Part shown: one piece after another, positions 9,588-18,449 of the stretch
Layout: each line of letters begins with the position of its first letter
Position numbering within the stretch: position 1 is the stretch's first letter
NCBI RefSeq assembly: GCF_043633585.1
Contig: NZ_CP141832.1
Span: forward strand, 620,001 to 684,000
Source of the DNA: Lacrimispora sinapis
GTDB taxonomy: Bacteria > Bacillota > Clostridia > Lachnospirales > Lachnospiraceae
Length of the DNA stretch: 64,000 nucleotides
Direction: 5' to 3'
Position numbers and translations under genes: made by a program
The notes under the pieces: generated by a model
Databases searched by the model: none
Told to the model about the DNA's origin: nothing
What the model saw: only the letters and a program-made list of their open reading frames with translations

Positions 9588-9600
9588 GTGCAATATGCAC
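9588..9600. promoter_or_regulatory. Perfect palindrome, candidate regulator site
   Basis: GTGCA-ATA-TGCAC is a perfect 5+5 inverted repeat in the intergenic region between the divergent regulator and arcC, about 156 bp before the arcC start. No strong sigma-A promoter is seen for arcC, which fits activator dependence. The operator role is inference. Confidence 0.35.
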
Positions 9601-9755
9601 AAAAGATTAGAGGAGTTTATGGTGAAATGGTGAAAAGGTGTTATAAAAATCTATCCATTCGATCCATTCTCAACCCATCTTCAAACTGCTATTTTCGTCT
9701 TGTGAGGACGGTCTCAAAGCGAAATCACAGAAAAAACAGCAAAGGAGGTTTACCA

Positions 9756-10703
9756 GTGGCAGAAAAGATTGTTCTGGCTTTGGGAGGCAATGCACTCCAG
9801 TCAGGGAAGGAAGGAGCAACCGCTGAGGGACAGCGTTTGGTAGTGCAAAGAACCTGCGAATCCATTGCACAGTTAAATGAACGCGGGTATGAAATGGCCA
9901 TTGTACATGGAAACGGTCCTCAGGTGGGCCGGATTGTCATGGCCAGCGAAGCGGCAAAAGATATCACTCCTGCAATGCCCTTTGATGTATGCGGAGCCAT
10001 GTCCCAGGGCTATATCGGTTATCACCTGCAGCAGGGGCTGAAATACGCTCTTAATAAACGAAACCAGAGTTTTCCCGTTGTAACTATCTTGACGCAGATG
10101 ATTGTGGATGGACAGGACCCGGCGTTTCAAGATCCCACCAAGCCCATCGGACCTTTTTATACCAGAGAAGAAGCACAGGTCCTGGAAAAAGAAAAGGGGT
10201 ATGTGATGAAGGAGGATTCCAAAAGGGGATACCGCAGAGTGGTTGCATCCCCTCTTCCCCAAAAAATTGTGGAAATTGAGGCGGTGAAAGAGCTGTGGCC
10301 TCATGCCATTGTCATTACCTGCGGCGGCGGCGGGATACCGGTGATTGAAGATCCTACGGGAGCCTTAAACGGAACGGCAGCAGTCATTGACAAGGATTTT
10401 GCGGCAGAGCTTCTGGCAGAGCAGGTAGATGCAGATATCTTAATCATTTTAACAGAAGTGGAAAAGGTGGCGGTCAACTTTAACAGGCCGGACCAGAAGG
10501 ATCTGGACCATTTGAGCCTTCTGGAAGCCCATCAATACTGCAAAGAAGGACAATTTGCACCGGGAAGCATGCTGCCTAAGGTTCAGGCAGCCATGAAATT
10601 TGTACGCTCCAATCCCTCAAAACGAGCCATTATTACGTCTCTGGATAAGGCTTTAGAGGCACTGGACGGAAAGACAGGAACCGTATTTACATTTAACGGA
10701 TAA
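9756..10703 (+). CDS. arcC: Carbamate kinase
   Basis: Transfers the phosphate of carbamoyl phosphate to ADP, giving ATP, CO2 and ammonia; this is the energy-yielding last step of agmatine fermentation. The start is GTG 9756 with AAAGGAGG 6-7 bp upstream, giving 315 aa, the usual size. The open frame continues 56 codons upstream, but that part has no ribosome site and no resemblance to the family. The N-terminus KIVLALGGNAL is the amino acid kinase nucleotide loop. The substrate region reads GNGPQVGRI, and the C-terminal GSMLPKVQAA is also conserved. It is the first gene of the island. Confidence 0.94.
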   Translation: MAEKIVLALGGNALQSGKEGATAEGQRLVVQRTCESIAQLNERGYEMAIVHGNGPQVGRIVMASEAAKDITPAMPFDVCGAMSQGYIGYHLQQGLKYALNKRNQSFPVVTILTQMIVDGQDPAFQDPTKPIGPFYTREEAQVLEKEKGYVMKEDSKRGYRRVVASPLPQKIVEIEAVKELWPHAIVITCGGGGIPVIEDPTGALNGTAAVIDKDFAAELLAEQVDADILIILTEVEKVAVNFNRPDQKDLDHLSLLEAHQYCKEGQFAPGSMLPKVQAAMKFVRSNPSKRAIITSLDKALEALDGKTGTVFTFNG

Positions 10704-10726
10704 AAAACATATTAGGAGGATTTGCC

Positions 10727-11755
10727 ATGAAAGCAAACGGAGTAACCCATTTTATTGACACCAACGATTTTACAAAAGAAGAACTGCTTGACATCATTGA
10801 TTTGTCTCTTGCAATCAAAAAAAGCATTCAATCGGGATATCACCCGCCTTTGATGAAGGGGAAAACATTGGGAATGATTTTCCAGCAGTCTTCCACAAGG
10901 ACTCGTGTCTCCTTTGAAACAGCCATGGAACAGCTGGGAGGACATGCCCAGTATTTAGGGCCTGGAATGATCCAGCTTGGGGGCCATGAGACCATTGGCG
11001 ATACGGGAAAAGTGCTTTCTCAGATGATTGATGTGGTGATGGCGAGAGTGGTGGAACACAAAACTGTTGAGGAATTGGCAAGGGCCTGTTCCATTCCCGT
11101 ATTAAACGGAATGAGCGATTACAATCACCCCACGCAGGAAATCGGGGATATCTGTACCATTGTGGAACATCTTCCAAGAGGAAAGAAGCTAGAAGAGTGC
11201 AAGGTGGTTTTTGTAGGAGACGGTACCCAGGTGTGCGCTTCTTTGGGATTTATCACCACAAAGCTTGGAATGCACTTTGTTCACTACGGACCAAAGAGCA
11301 ATCAATTGTTAGAAGTACACAAACAGATCATGGAAGAAAACTGCAAACTCTCCGGCGGGACCTGGGAAGTAACCGACAGCCGGGAAAGCGTGAAGGGCGC
11401 GGACTTCATTTACACCGATGTGTGGTATGGATTGTATGAAAATGAGACCCCCAAGGAGGAACGGGTGGCGGCTTTTCATGACTACCAGGTGAACAGAGAG
11501 TTGATGTCTCTTGGAAATATTGGCTGTAAATTCATGCACTGTCTGCCTGCAACCAGAGGAGAGGACGTTACCGATGAGGTTTTAGACAGTGACAGCTCCA
11601 TTGCATTTTTAGAGGCCGGAAACCGGTTGACGGCCATGAGAGGCCTTTTGGTCTACTTTACACAGTATCAGAGAAAACAGGCCAAAAGTGAACTTCAGAT
11701 CGCGGCAGCAAAAGAAGAACTGGAAACATTCATGATTGATAGACGGATCAGATAG
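10727..11755 (+). CDS. ptcA: Putrescine carbamoyltransferase
   Basis: Phosphorolyses N-carbamoylputrescine to putrescine and carbamoyl phosphate. The fold is that of ornithine/aspartate carbamoyltransferases: the carbamoyl-phosphate loop SSTRTRVSFE near residue 50, HPTQEIGD near 130, and HCLPATRGEDV near 270. I call it putrescine-specific rather than ornithine-specific because it sits between carbamate kinase and an agmatine antiporter/deiminase, and because of its extended C-terminal helix after LVYFTQYQRKQ. AGGAGG precedes the ATG. Length 342 aa. Confidence 0.88.
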   Translation: MKANGVTHFIDTNDFTKEELLDIIDLSLAIKKSIQSGYHPPLMKGKTLGMIFQQSSTRTRVSFETAMEQLGGHAQYLGPGMIQLGGHETIGDTGKVLSQMIDVVMARVVEHKTVEELARACSIPVLNGMSDYNHPTQEIGDICTIVEHLPRGKKLEECKVVFVGDGTQVCASLGFITTKLGMHFVHYGPKSNQLLEVHKQIMEENCKLSGGTWEVTDSRESVKGADFIYTDVWYGLYENETPKEERVAAFHDYQVNRELMSLGNIGCKFMHCLPATRGEDVTDEVLDSDSSIAFLEAGNRLTAMRGLLVYFTQYQRKQAKSELQIAAAKEELETFMIDRRIR

Positions 11756-11767
11756 GGGGGATGGGTC

Positions 11768-13129
11768 ATGTCAGATGCGCCAAAGAAAAAGTTTCGGCTA
11801 ATTGATGCCATCATGGCGGTGATTTGTGTGGTGTTCGTGGCAGAAGCGGCAGGTCCTGTTGCAGCAATCGGCAACTCCCAGTATTTCTGGTGGATCTTTC
11901 TGCTGATCGCATTTTTGCTGCCCTATGGTCTGATTGCCTCTGAGCTTGGCACCGCCTATGAAGGGGACGGCGGGCTGTATGACTGGGTGTCAAAAGCCTT
12001 TGGTAAAAAATGGGGAGGAAGGGTCGCCTGGTATTATTGGGTCAACTTCCCGCTGTGGATGGCTTCTTTGGCGCTCATGTTTCCCAAGGTCATCGGTCTT
12101 TTGGCAAACACGGAGATGGGAATTCTTCCTTCATTGATTATTGAGCTTATCTTTGTATGGATTGTGGTCTTTATCAGCTTTTTCTCCGTTTGTGACAGTT
12201 CCTGGATCTTAAACAGTGCAGCCGTAATAAAAATACTGATCGCGCTGATTGTTGGGGGTCTGGGAATCTATGGGGCGGTCACTCACGGAGTTGCCAACGA
12301 ATACACCCTGTCCTCCTTGCTTCCAAGCTTTGATTTGGACAGCTTATCCTACATATCGGTGATCCTGTTCAACTGCCTGGGCTTTGAAGTGGTGTGTACT
12401 TTTGCAGAGGATATGGAAAATCCAGGAAAACAGATCCCCCAGGCCATTGTAGCAGGCGGACTGGTGATTGCAGCAATCTACATCTTTATGGCATTCGGCA
12501 TCGGCGTTGCCATCCCGTCAGACCAGATCAGCACCAGCACCGGTCTGCTGGACAGTGTACAGCTTTTGACCGGAACCACCAGAGGGACCCTTGTCATCGT
12601 TGTTGCCGTCGGATTTTTGCTGACCCTTTTGGGAAATATGATTTCCTGGTCTTTGGGAGTCAACAATGTGGCAGCCTATGCCGCTGACCATGGAGACATG
12701 CCAAAGGCATTCAAAATCAGAAGTAAAAAAAACAAGATGCCGGTAGGTGCTTCGGTAATGAACGGAGCAGTAGCAAGCATGGTGCTGATCATCGCGCCCT
12801 TTATTCCCAATCAGGATCTGTTCTGGAGCTTTTTCGCACTGAATCTGGTCATGTTTTTGCTTTCTTATCTGCCTGTATTTCCGGCATTTTTAAAGCTGAG
12901 AAGGATAGATTCTAAGACCGAACGGCCCTTTAAGGTTCGAGGAGGTCCGATGTTTTTAAAGGTTTTGGCAGGGCTTCCCATGCTGCTCATCATTATTTCC
13001 CTGATCTTTACGGCAATTCCTCTCAGATTTGACCGGAAAAGTCTGGCAGAAGTTCTTCCTATTACAATAGGGGCGGTAATATTTCTGCTGCTGGGGGAAA
13101 TGAATGGGAACAAAAAACGAAAAAATTAA
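11768..13129 (+). CDS. aguD: Agmatine/putrescine antiporter (APC family)
   Basis: A 453-residue integral membrane protein with about 12 hydrophobic segments from residue ~11 (IDAIMAVICVVFVAEAAGP) to the end. The early GPVAAIGNSQYFWW and helix-6 region CLGFEVVCTFAEDMENPGKQIPQA are typical of amino acid/polyamine exchangers. In this island it should bring agmatine in and export putrescine at the cytoplasmic membrane. It starts 12 bp after ptcA with a GGGGGATG ribosome site. Substrate assignment rests on family and context. Confidence 0.88.
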   Translation: MSDAPKKKFRLIDAIMAVICVVFVAEAAGPVAAIGNSQYFWWIFLLIAFLLPYGLIASELGTAYEGDGGLYDWVSKAFGKKWGGRVAWYYWVNFPLWMASLALMFPKVIGLLANTEMGILPSLIIELIFVWIVVFISFFSVCDSSWILNSAAVIKILIALIVGGLGIYGAVTHGVANEYTLSSLLPSFDLDSLSYISVILFNCLGFEVVCTFAEDMENPGKQIPQAIVAGGLVIAAIYIFMAFGIGVAIPSDQISTSTGLLDSVQLLTGTTRGTLVIVVAVGFLLTLLGNMISWSLGVNNVAAYAADHGDMPKAFKIRSKKNKMPVGASVMNGAVASMVLIIAPFIPNQDLFWSFFALNLVMFLLSYLPVFPAFLKLRRIDSKTERPFKVRGGPMFLKVLAGLPMLLIIISLIFTAIPLRFDRKSLAEVLPITIGAVIFLLLGEMNGNKKRKN

Positions 13130-13147
13130 AAGAAAAGAGGGATACAA

Positions 13148-14248
13148 ATGGCTAAAAGAATTATAGATTCAACTCCAAAACAGGATGGATACCGCATGCC
13201 TGCGGAGTTTGAGGAACAGGAACAGATCTGGATGCTGTGGCCGGAACGGACGGATAACTGGAGAAATGGTGCCAAACCCGCCCAAGCGGTATTTGCGGAG
13301 GTGGCAAAAGCCATTGCCCGGTTTGAACCGGTAACGGTCTGTGTGTCGCCGGGCCAGTTTCAAAACTGCCGTGCACGCCTTCCGGAGGATATCCGGGTCG
13401 TTGAGATGACCAGCAACGATTCCTGGATGAGAGACTGCGGTCCCACATTTGTGGTCAATGACCAGGGAGGCATAAGGGGATGTGACTGGACCTTCAATGC
13501 ATGGGGAGGACTTGTGGACGGGCTGTATTTCCCATGGGATCAGGATGATCTGGTGGCTCGGAAGGTGTGTGAGATAGAGCGTATCCCAACCTACCGGACC
13601 GAAGGCTTTGTTCTGGAGGGAGGCTCCTTCCATGTGGACGGAGAAGGGACGGTGATTACAACAGAGATGTGCCTGCTCAGCAAAGGAAGAAATCCGCATC
13701 TGTCCAAGAAAGAGATCGAAGAAATGCTGGATGAATATTTAAACTGTCAGAAGGTGATCTGGATCAAAGACGGGATCGATCCCAATGAGACCAACGGTCA
13801 TATCGACGACGTGGTTCAGTACGTCCGGCCCGGAGAGGCAGCCTGTATCTGGACCGAGGATGAGAAAAATCCCTTTTACAAACAAGCACAGGCAGCCTAT
13901 AAGACACTTTCACAGGCCACGGATGCAAAAGGCCGTAAGCTGAAGGTACATAAGCTTTGTCTTACCAGAAATCCAGTCCTTTTGCAGGGAGCGGAAGCCA
14001 TTGATCTGGTGGAAGGAACCATCCCCAGAGAAAACAATGAAATTTCCATTGCTTCCTATATGAATTTCCTTGTGGTAAATGGAGGCGTGATCGTTCCCCA
14101 ATATGGAGATGAAAATGACTCTCTGGCTCTGAAACAAATCCAGGAGATGTATCCCGGCCGCAAGGTTGTGGGTGTGCGTACCGAAGAGATTGCCTTTGGG
14201 GGCGGTAATATCCACTGCATCACCCAGCAGCAGCCAAAAGTGAAATAA
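13148..14248 (+). CDS. aguA: Agmatine deiminase
   Basis: Hydrolyses agmatine to N-carbamoylputrescine and ammonia (peptidyl-arginine-deiminase superfamily). At 366 residues it is full length. Hallmarks are the N-terminal DGYRMPAEFEEQEQIWMLWPER, the active-site stretch SNDSWMRDCGPTF, the TNGHIDDVVQYV segment, and the nucleophile Cys357 in GGGNIHCITQQ. AGAGGGA precedes the ATG. It is the last gene of the island; only 3 bp separate its stop from the stop of a convergent M23 peptidase remnant. Confidence 0.95.
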   Translation: MAKRIIDSTPKQDGYRMPAEFEEQEQIWMLWPERTDNWRNGAKPAQAVFAEVAKAIARFEPVTVCVSPGQFQNCRARLPEDIRVVEMTSNDSWMRDCGPTFVVNDQGGIRGCDWTFNAWGGLVDGLYFPWDQDDLVARKVCEIERIPTYRTEGFVLEGGSFHVDGEGTVITTEMCLLSKGRNPHLSKKEIEEMLDEYLNCQKVIWIKDGIDPNETNGHIDDVVQYVRPGEAACIWTEDEKNPFYKQAQAAYKTLSQATDAKGRKLKVHKLCLTRNPVLLQGAEAIDLVEGTIPRENNEISIASYMNFLVVNGGVIVPQYGDENDSLALKQIQEMYPGRKVVGVRTEEIAFGGGNIHCITQQQPKVK

Positions 14249-14251
14249 CCA

Positions 14252-14549
14252 TTATCGCTTCCGTCCTTCTGTTATAGCGGCTTCCGTTTCCTCCGGTACA
14301 GGTTTGGGCGGAACAAAGTTCTCCGGGATACCGAAATCTCTCATATCATAAATCCGGTCGTATTCTTTTGTTTCCTGGTTTTTCAGCGTTTCCGAACGGT
14401 TCATGGAAAGGAATTTTGTCAGCTCATAGCAGCTGATCCAGATTTCATTGTTTCCTTCTTTCTGAGACTCGTCAAAAATAAGCTGAAGTCCAAAATGGAG
14501 GTGAGACTGGTTTCGGATTCCCAGCCGCCAGCCGCCGTACTGGTTCCAG
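14252..14549 (-). pseudogene. Stranded 3' end of the M23 peptidase gene
   Basis: Bases 14273-14512 match 18866-19105 of the full M23 gene with a single difference seen. After a 157-bp internal deletion plus one extra T, 14514-14549 match 19263-19298. Read on the minus strand, the fragment ends in TEGRKR followed by a TAA at 14254-14252, just after aguA. The full copy instead ends in an unrelated 14-residue tail. I infer this is the original 3' end of the gene, displaced by the 4.3-kb insertion zone that follows. Confidence 0.85.
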
Positions 14550-14578
14550 TAACTAATATAAAATTTTAATAGTTACTT

Positions 14579-14613
14579 ATGGGCAAGGCCATTTTTCTAT
14601 GGTTCTTGCCCAT
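14579..14613. other. Perfect hairpin at the edge of the insertion zone
   Basis: ATGGGCAAG (14579-14587) pairs with CTTGCCCAT (14605-14613), with an inner CCAT/ATGG. It lies 30 bp beyond the M23 remnant and may be the end of a mobile element or a terminator remnant. Between it and the transposase remnant at 14696 I see nothing else recognisable. Confidence 0.35.
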
Positions 14614-14695
14614 GCTTGTATTATAAATCCGTTTTTGAGGTTGTCAAGTAAAACTCCCTTTCGGCAGTCTTAATATCTTGATTTTTTACTTTTTA

Positions 14696-15330
14696 TCATA
14701 ACCGTTCTTCAAAGAATATCTCTAACTGGGAGTGTATCTGACTCCAGTCATGACGGTGCCCTGTCCATTTTTCGTGATGTCCATCGTCGTTAAGTACAGC
14801 ATTTTTAGGAGGCTGTCGTCTGTGGGAAATACAGTCTTGCTTTTGGGAACCTTCCGCAGCTGTCGGTTAAATCCTTCTATGGCATTTGTGGTGTAGATTC
14901 GCCCAGTTATTCCCAGGACTTTGCACTTTCATTTTCTCCAACATACATTCCCAGTACATCCTTATGTCCGTTCATATCAATGCCAATGGCGACATAGACT
15001 GCCTTTATTATAATCCGGCCTTCACTTCTGACATGGAAATGTATCGCCTCCATAAATACTATGGCATAGATCTCCTCCAGGGGCCGTTCCTGCCACTCTT
15101 TTACAACAGGAAGTATTTTGTCCGTAATCCTGCTGACCGTACTGTCTGAAATATCCACTCCATAAAACTCCTGCAGATGACTTTCAATATCACAAGTGCT
15201 CATGCCTTTGAATACATGGAAAGGATCTTTTCCACCATGTCTCCATAGCTGGTATGCATGGTCTTAGTGTTATAGCCATTTCACGCAGAGCCTGTCTTTC
15301 GGGAGACTCGCCCCTTCTTCTCTTTGCCAT
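14696..15330 (-). pseudogene. IS256-family (Mutator-type) transposase, degenerate
   Basis: Several out-of-frame fragments of one transposase lie in order. They are an NGYNTKT-like piece near 15260-15290, the STCDIESHLQEFYGVD...FMEAIHFHVRSEG core ending in GENESAKSW (14907-15203), and the C-terminal RIYTTNAIEGFNRQLRK with ending IHSQLEIFFEERL. Frameshifts separate the pieces, and about 150 codons are missing between GENESAKSW and the C-terminal part. It cannot make an active transposase. The family call rests on these IS256 signatures. Confidence 0.85.
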
Positions 15331-15377
15331 ATAATAAAACTTCCAAACTGAATGATTTTATTTTACATCAGTTTGAA

Positions 15378-15404
15378 GGGTTACACAAACTTTAGGATAG
15401 TCCC
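15378..15404 (-). repeat. Terminal inverted repeat of the IS256-type element
   Basis: The sequence reads, on the minus strand, GGGACTATCCTAAAGTTTGT followed by GTAACCC, which resembles IS256-group ends. It directly abuts the IS4-type pseudogene, whose C-terminal codons stop here. The matching second end is not found near 14600-14700, so that side of the element is lost. Confidence 0.55.
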
Positions 15405-15405
15405 A

Positions 15406-16422
15406 AACCGATTGCTATATTTTCGTTGGTTTGCATGAAATACTTATATATTTTCTCCGTATAGTTTCTTCTTAAATTGGCATTGGCGGCATTCCTGACA
15501 TCTTGTATAATCTTATAAACCAGTATTTGTGCTCGAAAATTTTGATACACATACACTGTCGCTTTTCCTGTTACACTCTCAAATTTCATTTTATTTTTTT
15601 AGGTATGATATTTTTTCTCTATTTCCCACTTTTCATAGTACAAATCCTGCAGTTGCTTATCTTTGTAATGTTTTGAAAGATTCATCATTAGTGTCAATTC
15701 ATTGCATATAGGAAAAAAGCTCTTTGATATCCGGGTGTTTGTGTTAGCATTTTCTTTTATATACTGATATCTCTCTGGGTGTTTTTGGCGGATTTTTGCA
15801 AGGCGTTGTGATGTATGGAGTAATGTTATTGCCTCGTCAGACGATTTCATATCATTACGTTCTTTTTTATAATCATCTGATGAAAGTCGGAATAAATAAT
15901 GGATTACCGCCTCTTCTATTCAATCAATGAATTCCATAGCTGGATACCCTCTATCGAAGATTACTAAAATCGGGCATCTTATCCCTAGCATTTTCAAATG
16001 CTTTAGATTCATTTTTGACATTTCGGTTTTACTCGTGGAAATATGTGCAATCCCAGTGTCCAAATAGAAACCGTTTAAAATATCATACATACCACTTACT
16101 AATGCACGTATTCGCCTCTGTTCAGAATGCTGTTTATTACTCTTGCTGAAACCCCATGGAGACTACTACTGCCTGCTACAGCTCTTGTTTGTTTTTGATT
16201 TTACGGAACGCTTTGTTCTGCAAGGCGCAATTATTGAGTCGATGCTTTTCCTTGTTTTACTTTGTTGGTCTTGTTGCTGATGTGGTATATAAAGTACTTC
16301 ATCGTTATTGGGTCTCTTTCCAGAACCATGCTCAATTTCAGATCTCTCTAAAATCCAGCAAGGCTCTGGAATTTATTTACGGTCTGTTTAATTGCTTCCT
16401 TTGTGTTTTTTCCTAAACCCAT
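15406..16422 (-). pseudogene. IS4-type DDE transposase, degenerate
   Basis: Read on the minus strand it starts MGLGKNTKEAIKQ (ATG at 16422-16420). It passes a GMYDILNGFYLDTG segment and the catalytic FDRGYPAMEFID near 15940. It ends with a VYVYQNFRAQILVYKIIQD helix and NENIAIGL. In-frame stops interrupt it after EFID and after KYHT, and the N-terminal part is frameshifted. The last codons run into the IS256-type inverted repeat, so that element appears to have inserted into this one. Confidence 0.8.
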
Positions 16423-16883
16423 TATACATTAGAAAGCCCTGTACGATATATTTTCATTAAAAGTTGTAAGGTGGTCAAAAGATTATAATGTTACACGATA
16501 GACTTCAAATTTTGGCACTTAAAGCGTATAAATTTAGCTTTTCGGTTGAAGAATCTAATAATTAGGTTATACTTAGGATATCTAAAAAGATTGAATAAAA
16601 TATGCTGTAATCTGAATTATTAAATAGCATTATTTATTCAAACTTCTGACATGTTCTTGTTAAAGACATGTGGGATTTTGGCCCAAAATATATTTTGCAA
16701 GTATAAATTTATGCTGTAAAGCCTTATTACATAAAGATTTAAAAGGCTTTTTTATATGCGAAGCTTGAGTATTAACACTTTATACTGATTTCGATATTTC
16801 GTCGGAAGGAATGTCAATAACGGAACGTACTCTATAAAATCGTTTTTATTTTGTTTCAATAAAGATTTTTTTAGAAGGATGTT
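16423..16883. other. AT-rich stretch without a gene
   Basis: No coding signal is seen. A terminator-like hairpin lies at 16718-16753 (AAAGCCTT pairing with AAGGCTTT, then T-run). The rest is very AT-rich and resembles decayed insertion DNA. Confidence 0.5.
16718..16753 (+). terminator. Weak intrinsic terminator
   Basis: AAAGCCTT (16718-16725) and AAGGCTTT (16743-16750) form an 8-bp stem followed by T residues. No intact gene precedes it now. Confidence 0.4.
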
Positions 16884-17144
16884 GATTTAGAGTTCCACTG
16901 GAAGGCGACTGATGTAAATGATAAAATTGAACGGATTTCAGGACATTTAGATAATGCTTTAGGGAACCTCAATGATTGATTGAAATCTACATATGAAGAG
17001 CTGGAGTGTAGAGCTAAGAATAATAGTTATGAAATTTATCATGTACAAAAAGAAGGGTATGGAGTCACGATATCAAATACGCTGGAAATTTATAATGCTG
17101 TGTCTTTTATGAAGTCCTTGTTGGAAAAGGATAAAAAAACTTGA
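16884..17144 (+). pseudogene. Broken hypothetical gene upstream of the coiled-coil gene
   Basis: One frame reads through 86 codons with a single in-frame TGA at 16977-16979, between a DLEFHWKATDVNDKIERISG part and a LKSTYEELECRAKNN...VTISNTLEIYNAV part, ending in a TGA at 17142. There is no start codon in frame. Base composition and codon use look coding. It probably encoded a small partner of the next gene, which starts 31 bp downstream. I do not recognise the family. Confidence 0.5.
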
Positions 17145-17175
17145 TGTCGATAATGAAAACAGGAGGTAACACAAT

Positions 17176-17949
17176 ATGATGATTGGAAAAATGAATTCAC
17201 AAAATAAAGGTATTTCCATCGCTGCAATAAATCAAAGTATTGCACACAAAAACGAGGCGATAACAGGAAAAAAGCAGGAGGTAAAGATATCAGCGGTTAT
17301 TTCTCCGGTTGGGAAGAAACAAAGTATGTTGCAGCAGCTAATGAAGCAAAAGCAGGACTTAACTGACAGAATGAATTCACTGTCTGCTTCTGCTCTTGAA
17401 AAGGGTACTGATGTTAAGAGTACTATGGAGGAATACCGTAAGCAATTAGAAGCACTTAATGAGCAGATTTTAAAGATGCAGATGGAACAGGAAGATAAGG
17501 AAGACGATGAAAAAACCGGAGTTTATAAAAAGCCAAAGACTAAAGCAGAAGTTGAAGCACAAAAAATGAAGGATATCATGAGTTTGTCTTCCAGCAATAA
17601 ACAAGTTGAAATAGTATCTTCTGCTAAGGAACAAATGGATGGGAAAGCTAATGTCCTAAAAGCAGAAATTAAAACCGGAAATGGAAATATTAAGTCAAAG
17701 ATGGAAAAGGTGGCGGAACTGGAGAGCAAATCGGCCAATTTGTCTTCTGATATAGGAAAAAGATTAGTGGATGTAAATGATGGAATTGCAGATATACAGG
17801 ATAGAACCGTAGAGGATGAGAATGTTGCGGAGCCATCTGATACCTCCCAACATACAGAGGCTATAAAAGAATTAAGAAATGAAAGTGATTCAACAGCAAC
17901 AGATAAAAGGGGATTGCTCAACAGCGATAAACAGGTTGAAGGTAAGTAA
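17176..17949 (+). CDS. Hypothetical coiled-coil protein
   Basis: A 257-residue, highly charged protein without signal peptide or membrane segment. Residues ~45-110 (SMLQQLMKQKQDLTDRMNSL through LNEQILKMQME) form a strong heptad pattern, and a second helical, Lys/Ser-rich part covers ~135-205. The part around the first coil is loosely like FlxA-type proteins, but I would not assign it. An AGGAGG at 17160-17165 supports ATG 17176. It is the only intact gene inside the insertion zone and is more AT-rich than the flanking chromosome. A good terminator follows about 110 bp downstream. Confidence 0.7.
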   Translation: MMIGKMNSQNKGISIAAINQSIAHKNEAITGKKQEVKISAVISPVGKKQSMLQQLMKQKQDLTDRMNSLSASALEKGTDVKSTMEEYRKQLEALNEQILKMQMEQEDKEDDEKTGVYKKPKTKAEVEAQKMKDIMSLSSSNKQVEIVSSAKEQMDGKANVLKAEIKTGNGNIKSKMEKVAELESKSANLSSDIGKRLVDVNDGIADIQDRTVEDENVAEPSDTSQHTEAIKELRNESDSTATDKRGLLNSDKQVEGK

Positions 17950-18060
17950 ACCTCTGAGAGCGTAAAATTTCTTGTATCCCGAGAGTAAACAACTATCTGG
18001 AATTATCAGGAAAAAATCGGGTATACTATGAGTACCGACGGAATAAGGAAATCATTAAGA

Positions 18061-18100
18061 TGGTCAGACAATTGTTGTGAACTGTCTGACCGTTTTTCTT
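18061..18100 (+). terminator. Rho-independent terminator
   Basis: GGTCAGACA and TGTCTGACC form a perfect 9-bp stem followed by GTTTTTCTTT. It would end transcription from the coiled-coil gene. Confidence 0.8.
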
Positions 18101-18205
18101 TATAGATATTCATTTAAGCGTTCCCGATACAAAAGCATTAACTGGCTGAGTACCACTTCCCGGTTCTGTTATCAGATGGCTGTTGCATAAGGGTAGTTCT
18201 TTCCC

Positions 18206-18274
18206 AGTCTCCAGTTCGGATAGGGCCAGTTTTTTTGTAGGAGCCTTATAAACTGCCTTGAAATTCGCTGCAAA
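18206..18274 (-). pseudogene. Fragment of an IS256-type transposase
   Basis: A short stretch reading ANFKAVYKAPTKKLALSELE resembles the segment of Mutator-type transposases that follows the metal-binding core. That segment is missing from the larger remnant at 14696-15330. It could be the dispersed middle of the same element or a second copy. Confidence 0.5.
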
Positions 18275-18449
18275 TTTTTCTAATATCTTTATAGGATACA
18301 TATCTAAAAAAATTACGCAGCATATGAATAATATACCGTTGTACTTCTGCCTGGGATTAAACGGCATAAATTGTTTCTTTAAAACCGGCAAGCCGAGTCG
18401 ATACTTAAATTTTCATAATCTTCCTCTGAGTTGAGATGCTGGAAAATGG

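Larger units (their letters stand above)
17950..18449. other. Gene-free stretch with terminator and transposase scrap
   Basis: It holds the terminator at 18061-18100 and, on the minus strand at about 18206-18274, a short IS256-like fragment (ANFKAVYKAPTKKLALSELE). That fragment is embedded in a chimeric open frame I do not regard as a gene. Confidence 0.5.

Noticed and set aside
9588..9755. 56-codon upstream extension of the carbamate kinase frame
   Set aside because: The added residues do not resemble the family and lack a ribosome site; GTG 9756 has AAAGGAGG and gives the usual N-terminus KIVLALGGNAL. The extension also begins at the palindrome.
14886..15149. 87-codon plus-strand frame across the IS256-type remnant
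   Set aside because: Antisense shadow of the degenerate transposase.
18110..18391. 93-codon minus-strand open frame
   Set aside because: Chimeric: a short IS256-like piece is embedded in unrelated sequence, with no ribosome site. Treated as remnant DNA.
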